From positions 744,001 through 808,000 of the forward strand of contig NZ_JABFDM010000003.1 in the NCBI RefSeq assembly GCF_013178945.1: DNA of 64,000 nucleotides, given 5' to 3'. The notes beneath the pieces were generated by a model. It searched no databases. It was not told where the DNA came from and was given only the letters and a program-made list of their open reading frames with translations. Below are positions 55,050 to 63,751 of this stretch, piece after piece; position 1 is the stretch's first letter, and every line of letters starts with the position of its first letter. A program made the translations under genes and the position numbers. Source of the stretch: Bradyrhizobium aeschynomenes. Its GTDB lineage: Bacteria; Pseudomonadota; Alphaproteobacteria; Rhizobiales; Xanthobacteraceae.

Positions 55050-55470
55050 CGTCTCGATCAAGGGGCGTATCGCGGTCGTCACGAGCGTTGATGCGGGATG
55101 CGATGGGCGTGTCGGGCCGCAGCGTGAGCAATCGCGCCGACGAACGGTTCGATGCGCACGGTCAAGCCGTGTGGTCCTGGTCTCCCGGTGCTGAGATCAA
55201 GTTCGCGCCGACGATGGTGCGGATGACAGGGGCAAGACAGCCGGTCCCTGGGGAGAGCGCGGAGTAAGCCGTAAAGCCATCGCGCAGGGAGGGCCGGGTC
55301 TGTCCGGCTGGACCTGTGGTACCTGCCGCCTGCATTTTTTTCGCAGGCGGGCCACGGGCCTCAGTCGAGGTCCGGCCTTCCCTGCGCCCTCGCGTTGTAA
55401 GTGAGGGTCCCGATCATCCCTTCGGGCGCGTGTTGCGCCGCGAGAGCAATGACGCCTGCGCGCCCCGGTG
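55050..55470. repeat. Long structured dispersed repeat of Bradyrhizobium type
   Basis: The core palindrome has 15-base arms CGCAGGGAGGGCCGG (55283-55297) and CCGGCCTTCCCTGCG (55372-55386) with one mismatch, and an inner stem CCGCCTGC (55326-55333) with GCAGGCGG (55343-55350) around a T7 run. Around it, CGATCAAGGGGCGTATCGC, GTGTGGTCCTGG and GCCGTAAAGCCATCGCGCA match, from memory, a repeat of about 400 bases scattered through Bradyrhizobium and Rhodopseudomonas genomes. Outer limits are approximate. No gene is recognised in the 792-base gap around it; the short reading frame at 54896-55267 runs into the repeat. Confidence 0.6.
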
Positions 55471-55574
55471 GCGCTGGCATACTGGATATGCTTAGTCGTT
55501 CGCGGGCGCCAAAGCGGGCGCTTCATCATGATCATTTCGGCCGGTCTCAACGGCTGAATCCAGGAGGAACCCAG

Positions 55575-56372
55575 ATGGCACCCACCTCACGCCGCAATCT
55601 TCTCGCTGGCGCCGGCAGCATGGCTGCGGCGGCCGCGATCATGGCGGAGACACGCCCGGCTGCCGCACAGGCGGGACCGAAGCCGATCTTCGCCGTGCCG
55701 GCGACCACGATTCCGATCGTCGGCGAGCAAGGCGTGTTCCCGGTGCGGCGCATCTATTGCATCGGCCGCAACTACGCGGCGCATGCGATCGAGCGCGGCT
55801 CCGATCCGAATCGCGAACCGCCGTTTTTCTTCCAGAAGCCGACCGACGCGATTCAGAACGTTGCGGTCGGCGAGGTGGCCGATCATCCTTATCCCTCGCT
55901 GACCAAGAACTATCACCACGAGGTCGAGCTGGTCGCGGCGCTCAAATCCGGCGGCACCAACATCCCCGCCGAGCAGGCGCTCGATCACGTCTATGGCTAT
56001 GCGCTCGGCCTCGACATGACGCGGCGCGACCTGCAGAACGGGATGGCCGCCGAGAAGAAGCCGTGGGAGATCGGCAAGAGTTTCGATCATGCCGCCGTAC
56101 TCGGACCGATCCATCCGGTGGCGAAGGTCGGCCATTTCACCAAGGGCGCGATCTCGCTCGCGGTCAACGGCACGGTCCGGCAGAACTCCGATCTCACCAA
56201 GATGATCTGGAGCGTCGCCGAGCAGATTGCGAAACTGTCGGAAGCGTTCGAATTGAAGGCGGGCGATATCATCTATTCCGGCACGCCGGAAAATGTCGGC
56301 CCGGTGGTCAAGGGTGACGTGCTGCTGTGCAAGCTCGAGGGCCTGCCGGACATGTCGATCAAGATCGTTTGA
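55575..56372 (+). CDS. Fumarylacetoacetate hydrolase-family protein with Tat signal
   Basis: A 265-residue protein. The N-terminus MAPTSRRNLLAGAGSMAAAA is a twin-arginine signal peptide (Arg6-Arg7), with cleavage near AAAQAG. The mature domain is a FAH-family fold: IYCIGRNYAAHAIERG, FFQKPTDAI, NYHHEVELVAAL (metal ligands), GYALGLDMTRRDLQ, GKSFDHAAVLGP and GDIIYSGTPENVGPVVKGD. Members act on acylpyruvates or other beta-keto acids in the cytosol, so periplasmic export is unusual. AGGAGG is 8 bases before the ATG at 55575. Its substrate is unknown. Confidence 0.88.
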   Translation: MAPTSRRNLLAGAGSMAAAAAIMAETRPAAAQAGPKPIFAVPATTIPIVGEQGVFPVRRIYCIGRNYAAHAIERGSDPNREPPFFFQKPTDAIQNVAVGEVADHPYPSLTKNYHHEVELVAALKSGGTNIPAEQALDHVYGYALGLDMTRRDLQNGMAAEKKPWEIGKSFDHAAVLGPIHPVAKVGHFTKGAISLAVNGTVRQNSDLTKMIWSVAEQIAKLSEAFELKAGDIIYSGTPENVGPVVKGDVLLCKLEGLPDMSIKIV

Positions 56373-56453
56373 GGGGAGGAGGATACGAGGTCAACCTGCT
56401 GCGCATCTACTCCTGTCAAATCAGATGAAGCTGGTCGCCGCGACGGATGGTGC

Positions 56454-56600
56454 GCTCCCTCTCCCCGTCCTTCATGGGGAGAGGGTTGGGGTGAGGGGTA
56501 GCCACGCGCACCGGCCCTGCGGAGAGCCCCCTCACCCGGATTGCATCTCTCGATGCAATCCGGCCTCTCCCCGCACGCGGGGAGAGGCGTGCAGCGAGCG
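56454..56600. repeat. GC-rich palindromic element
   Basis: It starts GCTCCCTCTCCCC and contains a perfect hairpin CCGGATTGCATC-TCTC-GATGCAATCCGG (56536-56563), then CCTCTCCCCGC..GCGGGGAGAGG. It is related to the element at 22941. It lies in the 462-base gap before ccoG; I see no gene in the rest. Confidence 0.75.
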
Positions 56601-56834
56601 TCGCCGTGCGTGCTGTTATCCCAAAGGGCGGCAGCCGCCATCATCCCTCCGGATGCCGCGCCTGCCGCCGTGGCGCTCGCGGCGCCGGGGTCCTCATCGC
56701 CTGCCGGCCACCGGTCATCGTTGTTCCCGCGCAAACAGCCGCTGCCAGCCGTTCGCAAGTTTGTGGGCCGACAAAGAGCCGCCGGGGATTGCCCTTTATC
56801 GTCGCCCGCAACAGGCAAGCGAACGAGGGCAGAC

Positions 56835-58328
56835 GTGGCCATCACCATCGAGATCGATCACGCCAGGACGCGCCGCATGGCGCTGGAGCAGGGCCAAAGC
56901 CAGTCTCCGGCTCAACGCCTGACGCCGGTGCGCAAGCCGGCACGGTCGCCACGCCAGGTCGGCGGTCCCGTGGTCCCGCAAGGCGTCAAGGGACCGATCC
57001 GTCGGCTCAAATGGCTGATCCTGGTGCTGACGCTCGGCGTCTATTACATCACGCCGTTCCTGCGCTGGGACCGCGGCCCGAACGCGCCGGAGCAGGCGGT
57101 GCTGCTCGATTTCGCCCATGGACGGCTCTATCTGGGCCCCGCCGAGATCTGGCCGCAGGACCTCTATCTCATCACCGCGGCGATGCTGCTCGCGACCTTC
57201 GTCCTCGTCCTGGTCAACGCGCTGGCCGGCCGCCTGTGGTGCGGTTTCGCCTGCCCACAGACGGTGTGGACCGACCTGTTCCTGCTGGTCGAACGCCTCG
57301 TCGAGGGCGACCGGCGGCAGCGGCTGAAGAACATCGGCGCGCCGCTGACGGCGAAGCGGATCGCGCAGATCGTGACCAAGCACGCGTTATGGATCATGAT
57401 CGCGCTCGGCACCGGCGGCACGTTGATCTTCTACTTCACCGATGCGCCGGAACTGGTGCGCGATGTCCTGCATGGCGAGATGTCGGCGACGGCGCTGACC
57501 TGGACGCTGGTGTTCGCGGGCACGACCTACGGTCTCGCCGGCTTTGCGCGCGAGCAGGTCTGCACCTTCATGTGCCCGTGGCCGCGGCTCCAAGGCGCGA
57601 TCTGGGATCCCGAGGCCTTCACCGTGAACTACCGCGACTATCGCGGCGAGGTCAGGATGTCGGCGAAGAAGGCGGCCGAGGCGCGCGCGCTGGGCGAGCC
57701 GGCCGGCGACTGCGTCGATTGCGGCGCCTGCGTCGCGGTCTGCCCGATCGGCATCGACATCCGCCAGGGGCCGAACTTCGCCTGCATCAATTGCGGCCTG
57801 TGCGTCGACGCCTGCGACAGCGTGATGGCCAAGCTCGATCGGCCGCGCGGCCTGATCGACTACGAGAGCTGGCGCAACATCGAACGTGGCCGCGCTGCCG
57901 AGCCCCGCGTCTCGCGGCTGGTCCGGCCGAAGACCATCGGGCTTGCGCTCGCCTGTGTCACGCTGGCGGCGGTGATCGCGGTGTCGTTCGTGACCAAGAC
58001 CACCGCGGTGCTGTCGGTCCAGCACGATCGCGATCCCTTGTCGGTGCGGCTGTCGGACGGCTCGGTGCGCAACGCCTACACCGTCAAGCTGCTCAACAAG
58101 TCTTCAGCGGTGCAGAGCTTCAAGCTCGGCATCAGCGGCGTCGAAGCGGCGCTCGCCATCATCGGCCATGTGGCGGCGGATGCCATCGAGGTCGAGCCGG
58201 ACGGCTCGGAGACGCTTCGCGTGACGCTGACGATGTTCGCGCCCGTGGATGCGGACGTCACTTTCAAGGCCGTCGATGCCACCGGGCAGGTCGTGCTGAG
58301 CGCGCACGACCGCTTCGTCAAGCGGTAG
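56835..58328 (+). CDS. ccoG: Cytochrome c oxidase accessory protein CcoG (FixG)
   Basis: A 497-residue polytopic iron-sulfur protein. GTG 56835 has GAGGG 5 bases upstream. The membrane part has four or five helices and LWCGFACPQTVWTDLF, a CcoG hallmark, plus QVCTFMCPWPRLQGA. Two 4Fe-4S clusters are built from CVDCGACVAVCPIG and CINCGLCVDACDSVM. A C-terminal immunoglobulin-like domain follows. CcoG reduces copper for insertion into cbb3 oxidase. Usually it sits in fixGHIS next to fixNOQP; here it stands alone between a FAH gene and a formamidase-like gene. Confidence 0.93.
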   Translation: MAITIEIDHARTRRMALEQGQSQSPAQRLTPVRKPARSPRQVGGPVVPQGVKGPIRRLKWLILVLTLGVYYITPFLRWDRGPNAPEQAVLLDFAHGRLYLGPAEIWPQDLYLITAAMLLATFVLVLVNALAGRLWCGFACPQTVWTDLFLLVERLVEGDRRQRLKNIGAPLTAKRIAQIVTKHALWIMIALGTGGTLIFYFTDAPELVRDVLHGEMSATALTWTLVFAGTTYGLAGFAREQVCTFMCPWPRLQGAIWDPEAFTVNYRDYRGEVRMSAKKAAEARALGEPAGDCVDCGACVAVCPIGIDIRQGPNFACINCGLCVDACDSVMAKLDRPRGLIDYESWRNIERGRAAEPRVSRLVRPKTIGLALACVTLAAVIAVSFVTKTTAVLSVQHDRDPLSVRLSDGSVRNAYTVKLLNKSSAVQSFKLGISGVEAALAIIGHVAADAIEVEPDGSETLRVTLTMFAPVDADVTFKAVDATGQVVLSAHDRFVKR

Positions 58329-58336
58329 AGGAGGGT

Positions 58337-59275
58337 CTAGAGATACGCCTTCGGCAGCAGCATGTGGATGCCCTTGTTGCCGTCGACCAGCTGGGTGACG
58401 CGCAGATTGCCGGCCAGCGAGCACAGCATGTAGGCCTGGTTGCGCGACAGGTTGGTGCGGGCGCAGACGTGCTTGACCATCTCGCGCACCGCCTGCTTGG
58501 CGGCGTCGTCGAGATCCTCGTCGAGGCCGATCGACATCAGGTGCGTGGCGTTCTCGGCGAACGGCCAGGTGACATCCATGTCCTTGCGCACGGTGAGGCG
58601 GAAGCTGCCGGTGACGCCGGTCTCGAGCGCGGTGATGCAGACTTCGCCATCGCCCTGCACGCCGTGACCGTCGCCGGCGAAGAACAGCGCGCCCTCGTTG
58701 AACACAGGCAAATACAGCGTCGTGCCGGGCCGCAGCTCCTTGTTGTCCATGTTGCCGCCGAAGCTGCGCGGCACCGGCGAGCCGCACCGCCCCCACGCCG
58801 GCGGCGGCGCGGTGGCGATGATGCCGAAGAACGGATCGAGCGCGATCTCCGTGCCCCAGGGCATGATGCAGACCTGGCGCTCGTGATCGACCTTCGGGTG
58901 GATGGTCTCGTAGTCGGTGAATTCCTCGGGCAGGGTGCCGAGCAAAGGCAGGATCGAGACGAAGCCCCAATCCTGGCTGACCTTGCAGCTGAGAATGTCG
59001 ACCTGCAGCGTGTCGCCGGGCTGCGCGCCCTTCACATAGACGGGCCCGGTGATGAAATGCGGGCCCGGCCCCTGGATCATGGTGTCAAGCGCGGTGAGAT
59101 AGGCGGGCGGAACAATGCTGCGGTCTTCGGGGAGGGTTTCCTTGCCGCCGGCCGGGAACGAATGCAGCGTCACGGTGTCGCCGGAGGCGACTTCGAGCAC
59201 CGGCGGCGTGGTGCTGTCGAGATAGCCCCACACCATGCTCTCATGCGTCGCGGGAATCTCGTGGCGTTTGGACAT
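58337..59275 (-). CDS. Acetamidase/formamidase family protein
   Basis: A 312-residue hydrolase from ATG 59275 (MSKRHEIPATHESMVWGYLD). Family marks are GDTVTLHSFPAGG, GPGPHFITGPVYVKGAQPGDTLQVDIL, FFGIIATAPP, SFGGNMDNKELRPGTTLYLPVFNEGALFFAGDGHGVQGDGEVCITALE and YMLCSLAGNLRVTQLVDGNKGIHMLLPKAYL. Members hydrolyse formamide or acetamide to the acid and ammonia. It is convergent with ccoG. Formamide would link to one-carbon metabolism, but the substrate is not fixed. Confidence 0.9.
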   Translation of the reverse strand: MSKRHEIPATHESMVWGYLDSTTPPVLEVASGDTVTLHSFPAGGKETLPEDRSIVPPAYLTALDTMIQGPGPHFITGPVYVKGAQPGDTLQVDILSCKVSQDWGFVSILPLLGTLPEEFTDYETIHPKVDHERQVCIMPWGTEIALDPFFGIIATAPPPAWGRCGSPVPRSFGGNMDNKELRPGTTLYLPVFNEGALFFAGDGHGVQGDGEVCITALETGVTGSFRLTVRKDMDVTWPFAENATHLMSIGLDEDLDDAAKQAVREMVKHVCARTNLSRNQAYMLCSLAGNLRVTQLVDGNKGIHMLLPKAYL

Positions 59276-59576
59276 GGGCTGTCTCCGTCGGGCTCGGGTC
59301 TCGGCGCTGATAACAAGGCAGGATGCGGCGGGCGGCAATGCCAAAAACTGGTCAGCTTTGCTCACGGCCCCGGCAGATCGACGGGACGTCTTCCGCTGAT
59401 GTCAATTTTGCCAATCGGCGACGTGGCGCCGGCAGGCCCCGGCGATTCCACGCCGTCGCCCTTGACCGTTCCCGCCTTGCGCATCGGCGACGCGTGGTCG
59501 CGAGGGCCATGCGCCGGGGTACTACCAAGCTCATGGAATTCATGCGAGAATAGACCTGTTGGCCGCGTAGGGGTCT
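59276..59576. other. Divergent intergenic region, no gene recognised
   Basis: It separates the formamidase-like gene from the small HTH gene. A frame starting ATG near 59399 (MSILPIGDVAPAG..) has some protein character, but it runs on without stop through the antisense of later genes, so I do not call it. Confidence 0.35.
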
Positions 59577-59957
59577 GTGAGCATGCGACGTTCCCTGCAC
59601 ACCGAGCACGAGATCCTGGTTCTGCTTTGCGAGGCGGAGTCGGGTGTTCCGATTGCCGAAATTTGCAGCACGGCCGGCGTGTCGCTGCGCACCTTTTATC
59701 GCTGGCGCCAGCGCTATGGCGGTCTCACCAGTCCTGCCCTGCGCCATTTGAAGGAGCTGGAGATCGAGAACCAGCGGCTGCGCTCGCTGGTGACCAAGCT
59801 CGTCGAGGGGCAGCCGAATGCCACCGTTGCCCCGAAGGTCGCGCCGGCACCGCTGCGCCAGGATTGCGGCAGCACGCCTCATGGCGTGGCCGGTGCGCCG
59901 GGACAGGCCCGCGGCGCCGTGATCGGCCGTTATGCCTCGGTGCGCTACGGCCGCTAG
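59577..59957 (+). CDS. Transposase OrfA-like helix-turn-helix protein, orphan
   Basis: A 126-residue protein. LHTEHEILVLLCEAESGVPIAEICSTAGVSLRTFYRWRQRYGGL followed by LRHLKELEIENQRLRSLVTKL is the helix-turn-helix plus leucine-zipper arrangement of IS3-type OrfA. The last 45 residues are Pro/Ala-rich and unlike OrfA. No OrfB, inverted repeats or target duplications are seen, so it is a remnant or a domesticated DNA-binding protein. Either GTG 59577 or ATG 59583 may be the start. Confidence 0.7.
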   Translation: MSMRRSLHTEHEILVLLCEAESGVPIAEICSTAGVSLRTFYRWRQRYGGLTSPALRHLKELEIENQRLRSLVTKLVEGQPNATVAPKVAPAPLRQDCGSTPHGVAGAPGQARGAVIGRYASVRYGR

Positions 59958-59981
59958 CTCGTTGCCGTTCTGTTGAAGGGA

Positions 59982-60009
59982 TCATCGGCCGGATCGCTCC
60001 GGCCGATGA
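59982..60009. terminator. Perfect 12-base hairpin between convergent genes
   Basis: TCATCGGCCGGA-TCGC-TCCGGCCGATGA lies between the stops at 59957 and 60023. No T-run follows on either strand. It probably ends transcription from both sides. Confidence 0.6.
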
Positions 60010-60022
60010 CAGGCTCGTCGTC

Positions 60023-62356
60023 TTAGATCGCGAGCTGCTTGCCGATCGGCAGCGTGCGCAGACGCTTGCCGGTGGCGGCAAAGATCGCGTTGGCGAGCGC
60101 CGGCGCAAACGGCGGCACGCCCGGCTCGCCGACGCCGCTCGGCGGCGTGTCGGGATCAGCCGGCACGATGTGCACGTTGGTGATGAGCGGTGCCTCGTCG
60201 ATCCGGACCACCGGATGGTCGTCGAAGTTGCGCTGCTGCACCCGGCCGTTCTTGAAGCTGACCTCGCCGTATTTGGCGAGGCTGAGCCCCATGATCGCGG
60301 CACCCTCGAGCTGCGATTGGATCCGCTCGGGGTTGACGAAGACACCGCAATCGATCGCGCTATCGACCTGGTGCACCGTCAGCTTGCCCTTGTCGTCGAC
60401 CTCGACCTCCACGATGGTGGCGATGTAGCTCACGAAGCTGCGATGCGCGGCGATGCCGAGGCCACGGCCCTTGTCCACCTTGCGGCCCCAATTGCCCTTC
60501 TCGGCGACGAACTCGACGACCCTGCGCAGCCGCCCGGTATCGATCGGGTAGCTCTCATAGGGCTCGCCATAGTTCCAGAGGTCCTTTACCGAAGCGAGCT
60601 TGACGATGCGCGGAATGCCGATCAGTTCGAGCAGCATGTCCTTCTGGTCGCGACCGGTGGCGGCGGCGATCTCTCCCATCATCGATTGCACGGCGAAGGC
60701 GCGCGGGATGTTCGAGACCGAACGGAACCAGCCGATGCGGGTCATCGCCTTGGCGGCGGGGTTCTCGCACTGGATGTTGGCGATCTCGAACGGCATGTCG
60801 ACAAGGCCCATGCCGAGCTCGAACGGCGCGGCGTGATCGGCGCCGGCTGCAAAGGTCGACAGGATCGTCGGCGCAACGCTGCGGTGACGCCACGCCACCA
60901 CCTTGCCGGACTTGTCGAGCCCGGCCTCGATCCTTTCCACCGAGACGGTGTGCAGGAAGTCGTGCTGGATGTCGTCATCACGCGTCCACTGCACCTTCAC
61001 GGGCGCGCCCAGCTCCTTGGAGAGCAGGGCGGCTTCGAGCGCGAAGTCGCATTTCGATTTGCGGCCGAAACCGCCGCCGAGCAGGGTGACGTTGACGGTC
61101 ACGTTCTCGATCGGGATCTGCAGGGTCTTGGCGACGTCCTCGCGGGTGCCGCCCGGGCTCTGCACCGGCGCCCAGATCTCGGCCTTGTCGCCCCTGACGT
61201 CGGCCACCGCGACCGGCGGCTCCATGCTGGCATGGGCGAAATGCGGCAGATAGTACTCGCCGGTGATGACCTTGTCGGCCGACTTCAGCGCCGCTTCGAC
61301 ATCACCTTCCTGGCGCACGACGAGTCCCGGCTGGCGCGCGGCCGCTTCGAGCTCGGCGCGGTAGGCGACGGAGTCGTAGGCCGCATTGGGGCCGTCGTCC
61401 CACTCGACCTTCAACGCGTCGCGGCCCTTGATCGCAGCTCCCGTATTGCGCGCGATCACGGCGACGCCGCCAAGCGGCTGGAACTTCGATGGCCATGGCC
61501 AGCCCTTGACCTCGAGCACCTTCTCGACGCCGGACACCTTGAGCGTCTCTGCCGGATCGAACGACTTCACCTTGCCGCCCGTGACCGGCGGCCGGGCGAT
61601 GACCGCGTACTTCATGCCGGGCAGGCGGATATCGGCACCATAATGCGCCGTGCCGACGGTGATGTCGTGCAGGTCGACGATGCTGACCTGGCCCTTGCCG
61701 AGATACCGGAAATCTCTAGGCGACTTCAGCTTGATGGTGTCGACCGCGGGCACCGGCTGACTGGCGGCGTCGGCCGCGAGCTCGCCGAAGCCGAGGCGCT
61801 TGCCGCTGGCGCTGTGCACGACCTCGTGATTGACCGCTTTCACCTCGCTGGCGGGCACGCCGAGCTTCTTGGCGGCAGCCGCCTCCAGCATCGCCCGCGC
61901 CATCGCGCCGATCTGGCGCATCGGCAGCAGATAGTGCCGCGTGCTGCGCGAGCCGTCGGTGTCCTGGTTGCCGAACTTCACCTCGTCGCCGGGCGCCTGC
62001 ACGACGCGCACGCGCGACCAGTCGGCTTCCATCTCCTCGGCGACGATCAGCGGCAGGCTGGTGCGCACGCCTGTGCCCATCTCGGAGCGATGCGCAAGGA
62101 TGGAGACGATGCCGTCGGGGGCGATCGACACGAAGATCTTGGGATCGACCACGGTGCCATGCGGCATCTTGCCGGCGCCGGTCTCATAGGCGGCGAACGC
62201 CGGACGCGACAACAGGGGGGCGGCGAGCACGAAGCCGCCGGCCAATCCCAGCGTCTGCAGAATTGCGCGACGCGAGACGTTCTCGACCTTGAGATGCTGT
62301 TCGAAGCCGCGGCGGGATGCGGGCTTTGCGATCTCGGGATTTGCGATGATGCTCAT
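60023..62356 (-). CDS. Molybdenum hydroxylase large subunit (isoquinoline 1-oxidoreductase-like)
   Basis: A 777-residue molybdopterin subunit. A twin-arginine signal is visible (VSRRAILQTLGLAGGFVLAAP near residue 30), so the complex is periplasmic, as in the IorB/aldehyde-dehydrogenase branch. LGGGFGRKSKCDFALEAALLS and QSPGGTREDVAKTL are molybdopterin-binding motifs, and EPPVAVADVRGDKAEIWAPVQ is typical. GVGEPGVPPFAPALANAIF near the end holds the catalytic Glu. The ATG at 62356 is 2 bases after the stop of the 2Fe-2S subunit gene. The substrate, an aldehyde or N-heterocycle, is unknown. Confidence 0.9.
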   Translation of the reverse strand: MSIIANPEIAKPASRRGFEQHLKVENVSRRAILQTLGLAGGFVLAAPLLSRPAFAAYETGAGKMPHGTVVDPKIFVSIAPDGIVSILAHRSEMGTGVRTSLPLIVAEEMEADWSRVRVVQAPGDEVKFGNQDTDGSRSTRHYLLPMRQIGAMARAMLEAAAAKKLGVPASEVKAVNHEVVHSASGKRLGFGELAADAASQPVPAVDTIKLKSPRDFRYLGKGQVSIVDLHDITVGTAHYGADIRLPGMKYAVIARPPVTGGKVKSFDPAETLKVSGVEKVLEVKGWPWPSKFQPLGGVAVIARNTGAAIKGRDALKVEWDDGPNAAYDSVAYRAELEAAARQPGLVVRQEGDVEAALKSADKVITGEYYLPHFAHASMEPPVAVADVRGDKAEIWAPVQSPGGTREDVAKTLQIPIENVTVNVTLLGGGFGRKSKCDFALEAALLSKELGAPVKVQWTRDDDIQHDFLHTVSVERIEAGLDKSGKVVAWRHRSVAPTILSTFAAGADHAAPFELGMGLVDMPFEIANIQCENPAAKAMTRIGWFRSVSNIPRAFAVQSMMGEIAAATGRDQKDMLLELIGIPRIVKLASVKDLWNYGEPYESYPIDTGRLRRVVEFVAEKGNWGRKVDKGRGLGIAAHRSFVSYIATIVEVEVDDKGKLTVHQVDSAIDCGVFVNPERIQSQLEGAAIMGLSLAKYGEVSFKNGRVQQRNFDDHPVVRIDEAPLITNVHIVPADPDTPPSGVGEPGVPPFAPALANAIFAATGKRLRTLPIGKQLAI

Positions 62357-62358
62357 GA

Positions 62359-62811
62359 TCACACCCCCGTCGAGGCCAGATGGACCGCATTCTCGATGCG
62401 CTGATAGCATCCGCAGCGGCAGATGTTGCCGGCCATCGCGTCCCGGATCTGGTCATGCGAGGGCTTCGGATTCTGGTTGAGCAGCGCCGCCGCCTGCATG
62501 ATCTGCCCGGCCTGGCAGAAGCCGCATTGCGGGACGTTGACCTGCCGCCACGCTTTCTGCACCGGGTGGTCGCCGGTCGGGTGCAGGCCTTCGATGGTGG
62601 TGACCTCGCGGCCGGCGACGTCCGATACCGCGGTGATGCAGGCGCGCGCGGCCTCCTTGTCGATCATCACGGTGCAGGCGCCGCACAGCGCCTGGCCGCA
62701 GCCATATTTGCTGCCCGTCAACCCCAGCTCATCGCGCAGATACCACAGCAGCGACAGACTGGGATCGCCATCCCAGCTCTGCTCCTGGCCGTTGATTTTC
62801 ACCTTGATCAT
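62359..62811 (-). CDS. 2Fe-2S subunit of the molybdenum hydroxylase
   Basis: A 150-residue iron-sulfur subunit. The plant-type cluster is Cys38, Cys43, Cys46 and Cys58 (GCGQALCGACTVMID..C). The second cluster is Cys96, Cys99, Cys131 and Cys133 (QCGFCQAGQ, then ICRCGCYQRI). GAGGG 5 bases upstream supports the ATG at 62811. It passes electrons from the molybdenum site. It is in an operon with the large subunit; a cytochrome subunit, found in some relatives, is not in the window. Confidence 0.92.
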   Translation of the reverse strand: MIKVKINGQEQSWDGDPSLSLLWYLRDELGLTGSKYGCGQALCGACTVMIDKEAARACITAVSDVAGREVTTIEGLHPTGDHPVQKAWRQVNVPQCGFCQAGQIMQAAALLNQNPKPSHDQIRDAMAGNICRCGCYQRIENAVHLASTGV

Positions 62812-63070
62812 GTTCGCCCTCGCTCTGTCGGACCAATGGTCGTTGGTTCTGATCGTTGGTGGACGCGCGCGGGACCACATGTCCCTGGTGCACGCGCCGG
62901 ATCAATTGAGTTGTCGGAAAGTCACCCATGATAACAGACCGGGAGTGAGGTCGGACTACACAGGCGCGTGTATTGACGAGATGCGCGGCGGCCGTGTGCG
63001 GGTGCAGTATCGCAGATCCATGATGCCGCATCGCGCGGTGCAACAGATGCGCGCGGCCAGCAGGTGGCTC
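62812..63070. other. Intergenic, no gene recognised
   Basis: It lies upstream of the iron-sulfur subunit gene and must hold its promoter. GC-rich stretches around 62980-63060 could form weak hairpins, such as GCGCGGC..GCGCGCGGC. No coding frame stands out. Confidence 0.35.
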
Positions 63071-63110
63071 AAATAAAGAATGCCTCGCCGGCGCGATGGC
63101 AGGCGAGGCA
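63071..63110 (-). terminator. Rho-independent terminator of gfa
   Basis: Read on the minus strand, TGCCTCGCC..GGCGAGGCA (9-base perfect arms, 12-base loop) is followed by TTCTTTATTT. It is 45 bases after the gfa stop. Confidence 0.8.
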
Positions 63111-63154
63111 CCAAGTCTTCAGGAAGGAACGCTTCAGTCGTTACGCTACGGCCG

Positions 63155-63718
63155 TCAGGCCGCCTTTGCTTTCGCCACGTGAGTGGCGATCGCATCCATC
63201 AAGGCCGGCGACAGGCAGTCATAGGGCTCGAGCCCCAGCTCCTTCAGCCTCGCCCGGATCTCGCCCATCTGCTCCGGCTTCACGCCCGATTCGATCACCG
63301 AGGACACGAAGGCGGCGAAGCCCGGTGCCGCCGAGCCCTGCTCCTGGAACAGCTCGGGGTGAATGAAGTCGAGGCCGTAGAACGGGTGACCGGTGTTCTC
63401 GATGCGGCCATACATGTGGGTGCCGCAACCGGTGCAGGCATAGCGCTGGATGACGGCGGAGGGATCGACGATCTTCAGCTTGTCGCCGTTCTCCAGAACC
63501 GCGACGTTCTGCCGCGGCACGACGGCCACGACCGAGAAGGTCGCGCCGGATGGCTTCCAGCACTTGGTGCAGCCGCAGGCGTGGTTGTGAGCCACGTCAC
63601 CGGTGATGCCGACCTTCACCGGCCGATCGTGGCACTTGCAGACCAGCGTGCCGCCGGCGAAGTGGCCGCTTCCCTGTTTGACGCCGTTGTCAACGGACGG
63701 ATGGATGTGGACAGTCAT
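63155..63718 (-). CDS. gfa: S-(hydroxymethyl)glutathione synthase (Gfa)
   Basis: A 187-residue zinc enzyme that speeds condensation of formaldehyde with glutathione. Zinc ligands are in [31 protein letters not shown] and [32 protein letters not shown], the Gfa pattern. It lies 33 bases downstream of the S-(hydroxymethyl)glutathione dehydrogenase gene on the same strand, so the pair forms the first two steps of glutathione-linked formaldehyde oxidation. Confidence 0.95.
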   Translation of the reverse strand: MTVHIHPSVDNGVKQGSGHFAGGTLVCKCHDRPVKVGITGDVAHNHACGCTKCWKPSGATFSVVAVVPRQNVAVLENGDKLKIVDPSAVIQRYACTGCGTHMYGRIENTGHPFYGLDFIHPELFQEQGSAAPGFAAFVSSVIESGVKPEQMGEIRARLKELGLEPYDCLSPALMDAIATHVAKAKAA

Positions 63719-63751
63719 GGCGCAATCCTCCTCATGTTTGCGTGCTTGGGG

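Noticed and set aside
54896..55267. A plus-strand frame of 123 codons before the FAH gene
   Set aside because: It runs into the dispersed repeat and shows no conserved protein character; I treat it as part of the repeat.
56606..62404. A plus-strand open frame of 1932 codons
   Set aside because: It runs through ccoG in another frame and antisense to the formamidase-like and molybdenum hydroxylase genes, all of which have clear family motifs. The translation is Arg/Ala/Gly-rich with no domain. High GC removes stop codons from shadow frames.
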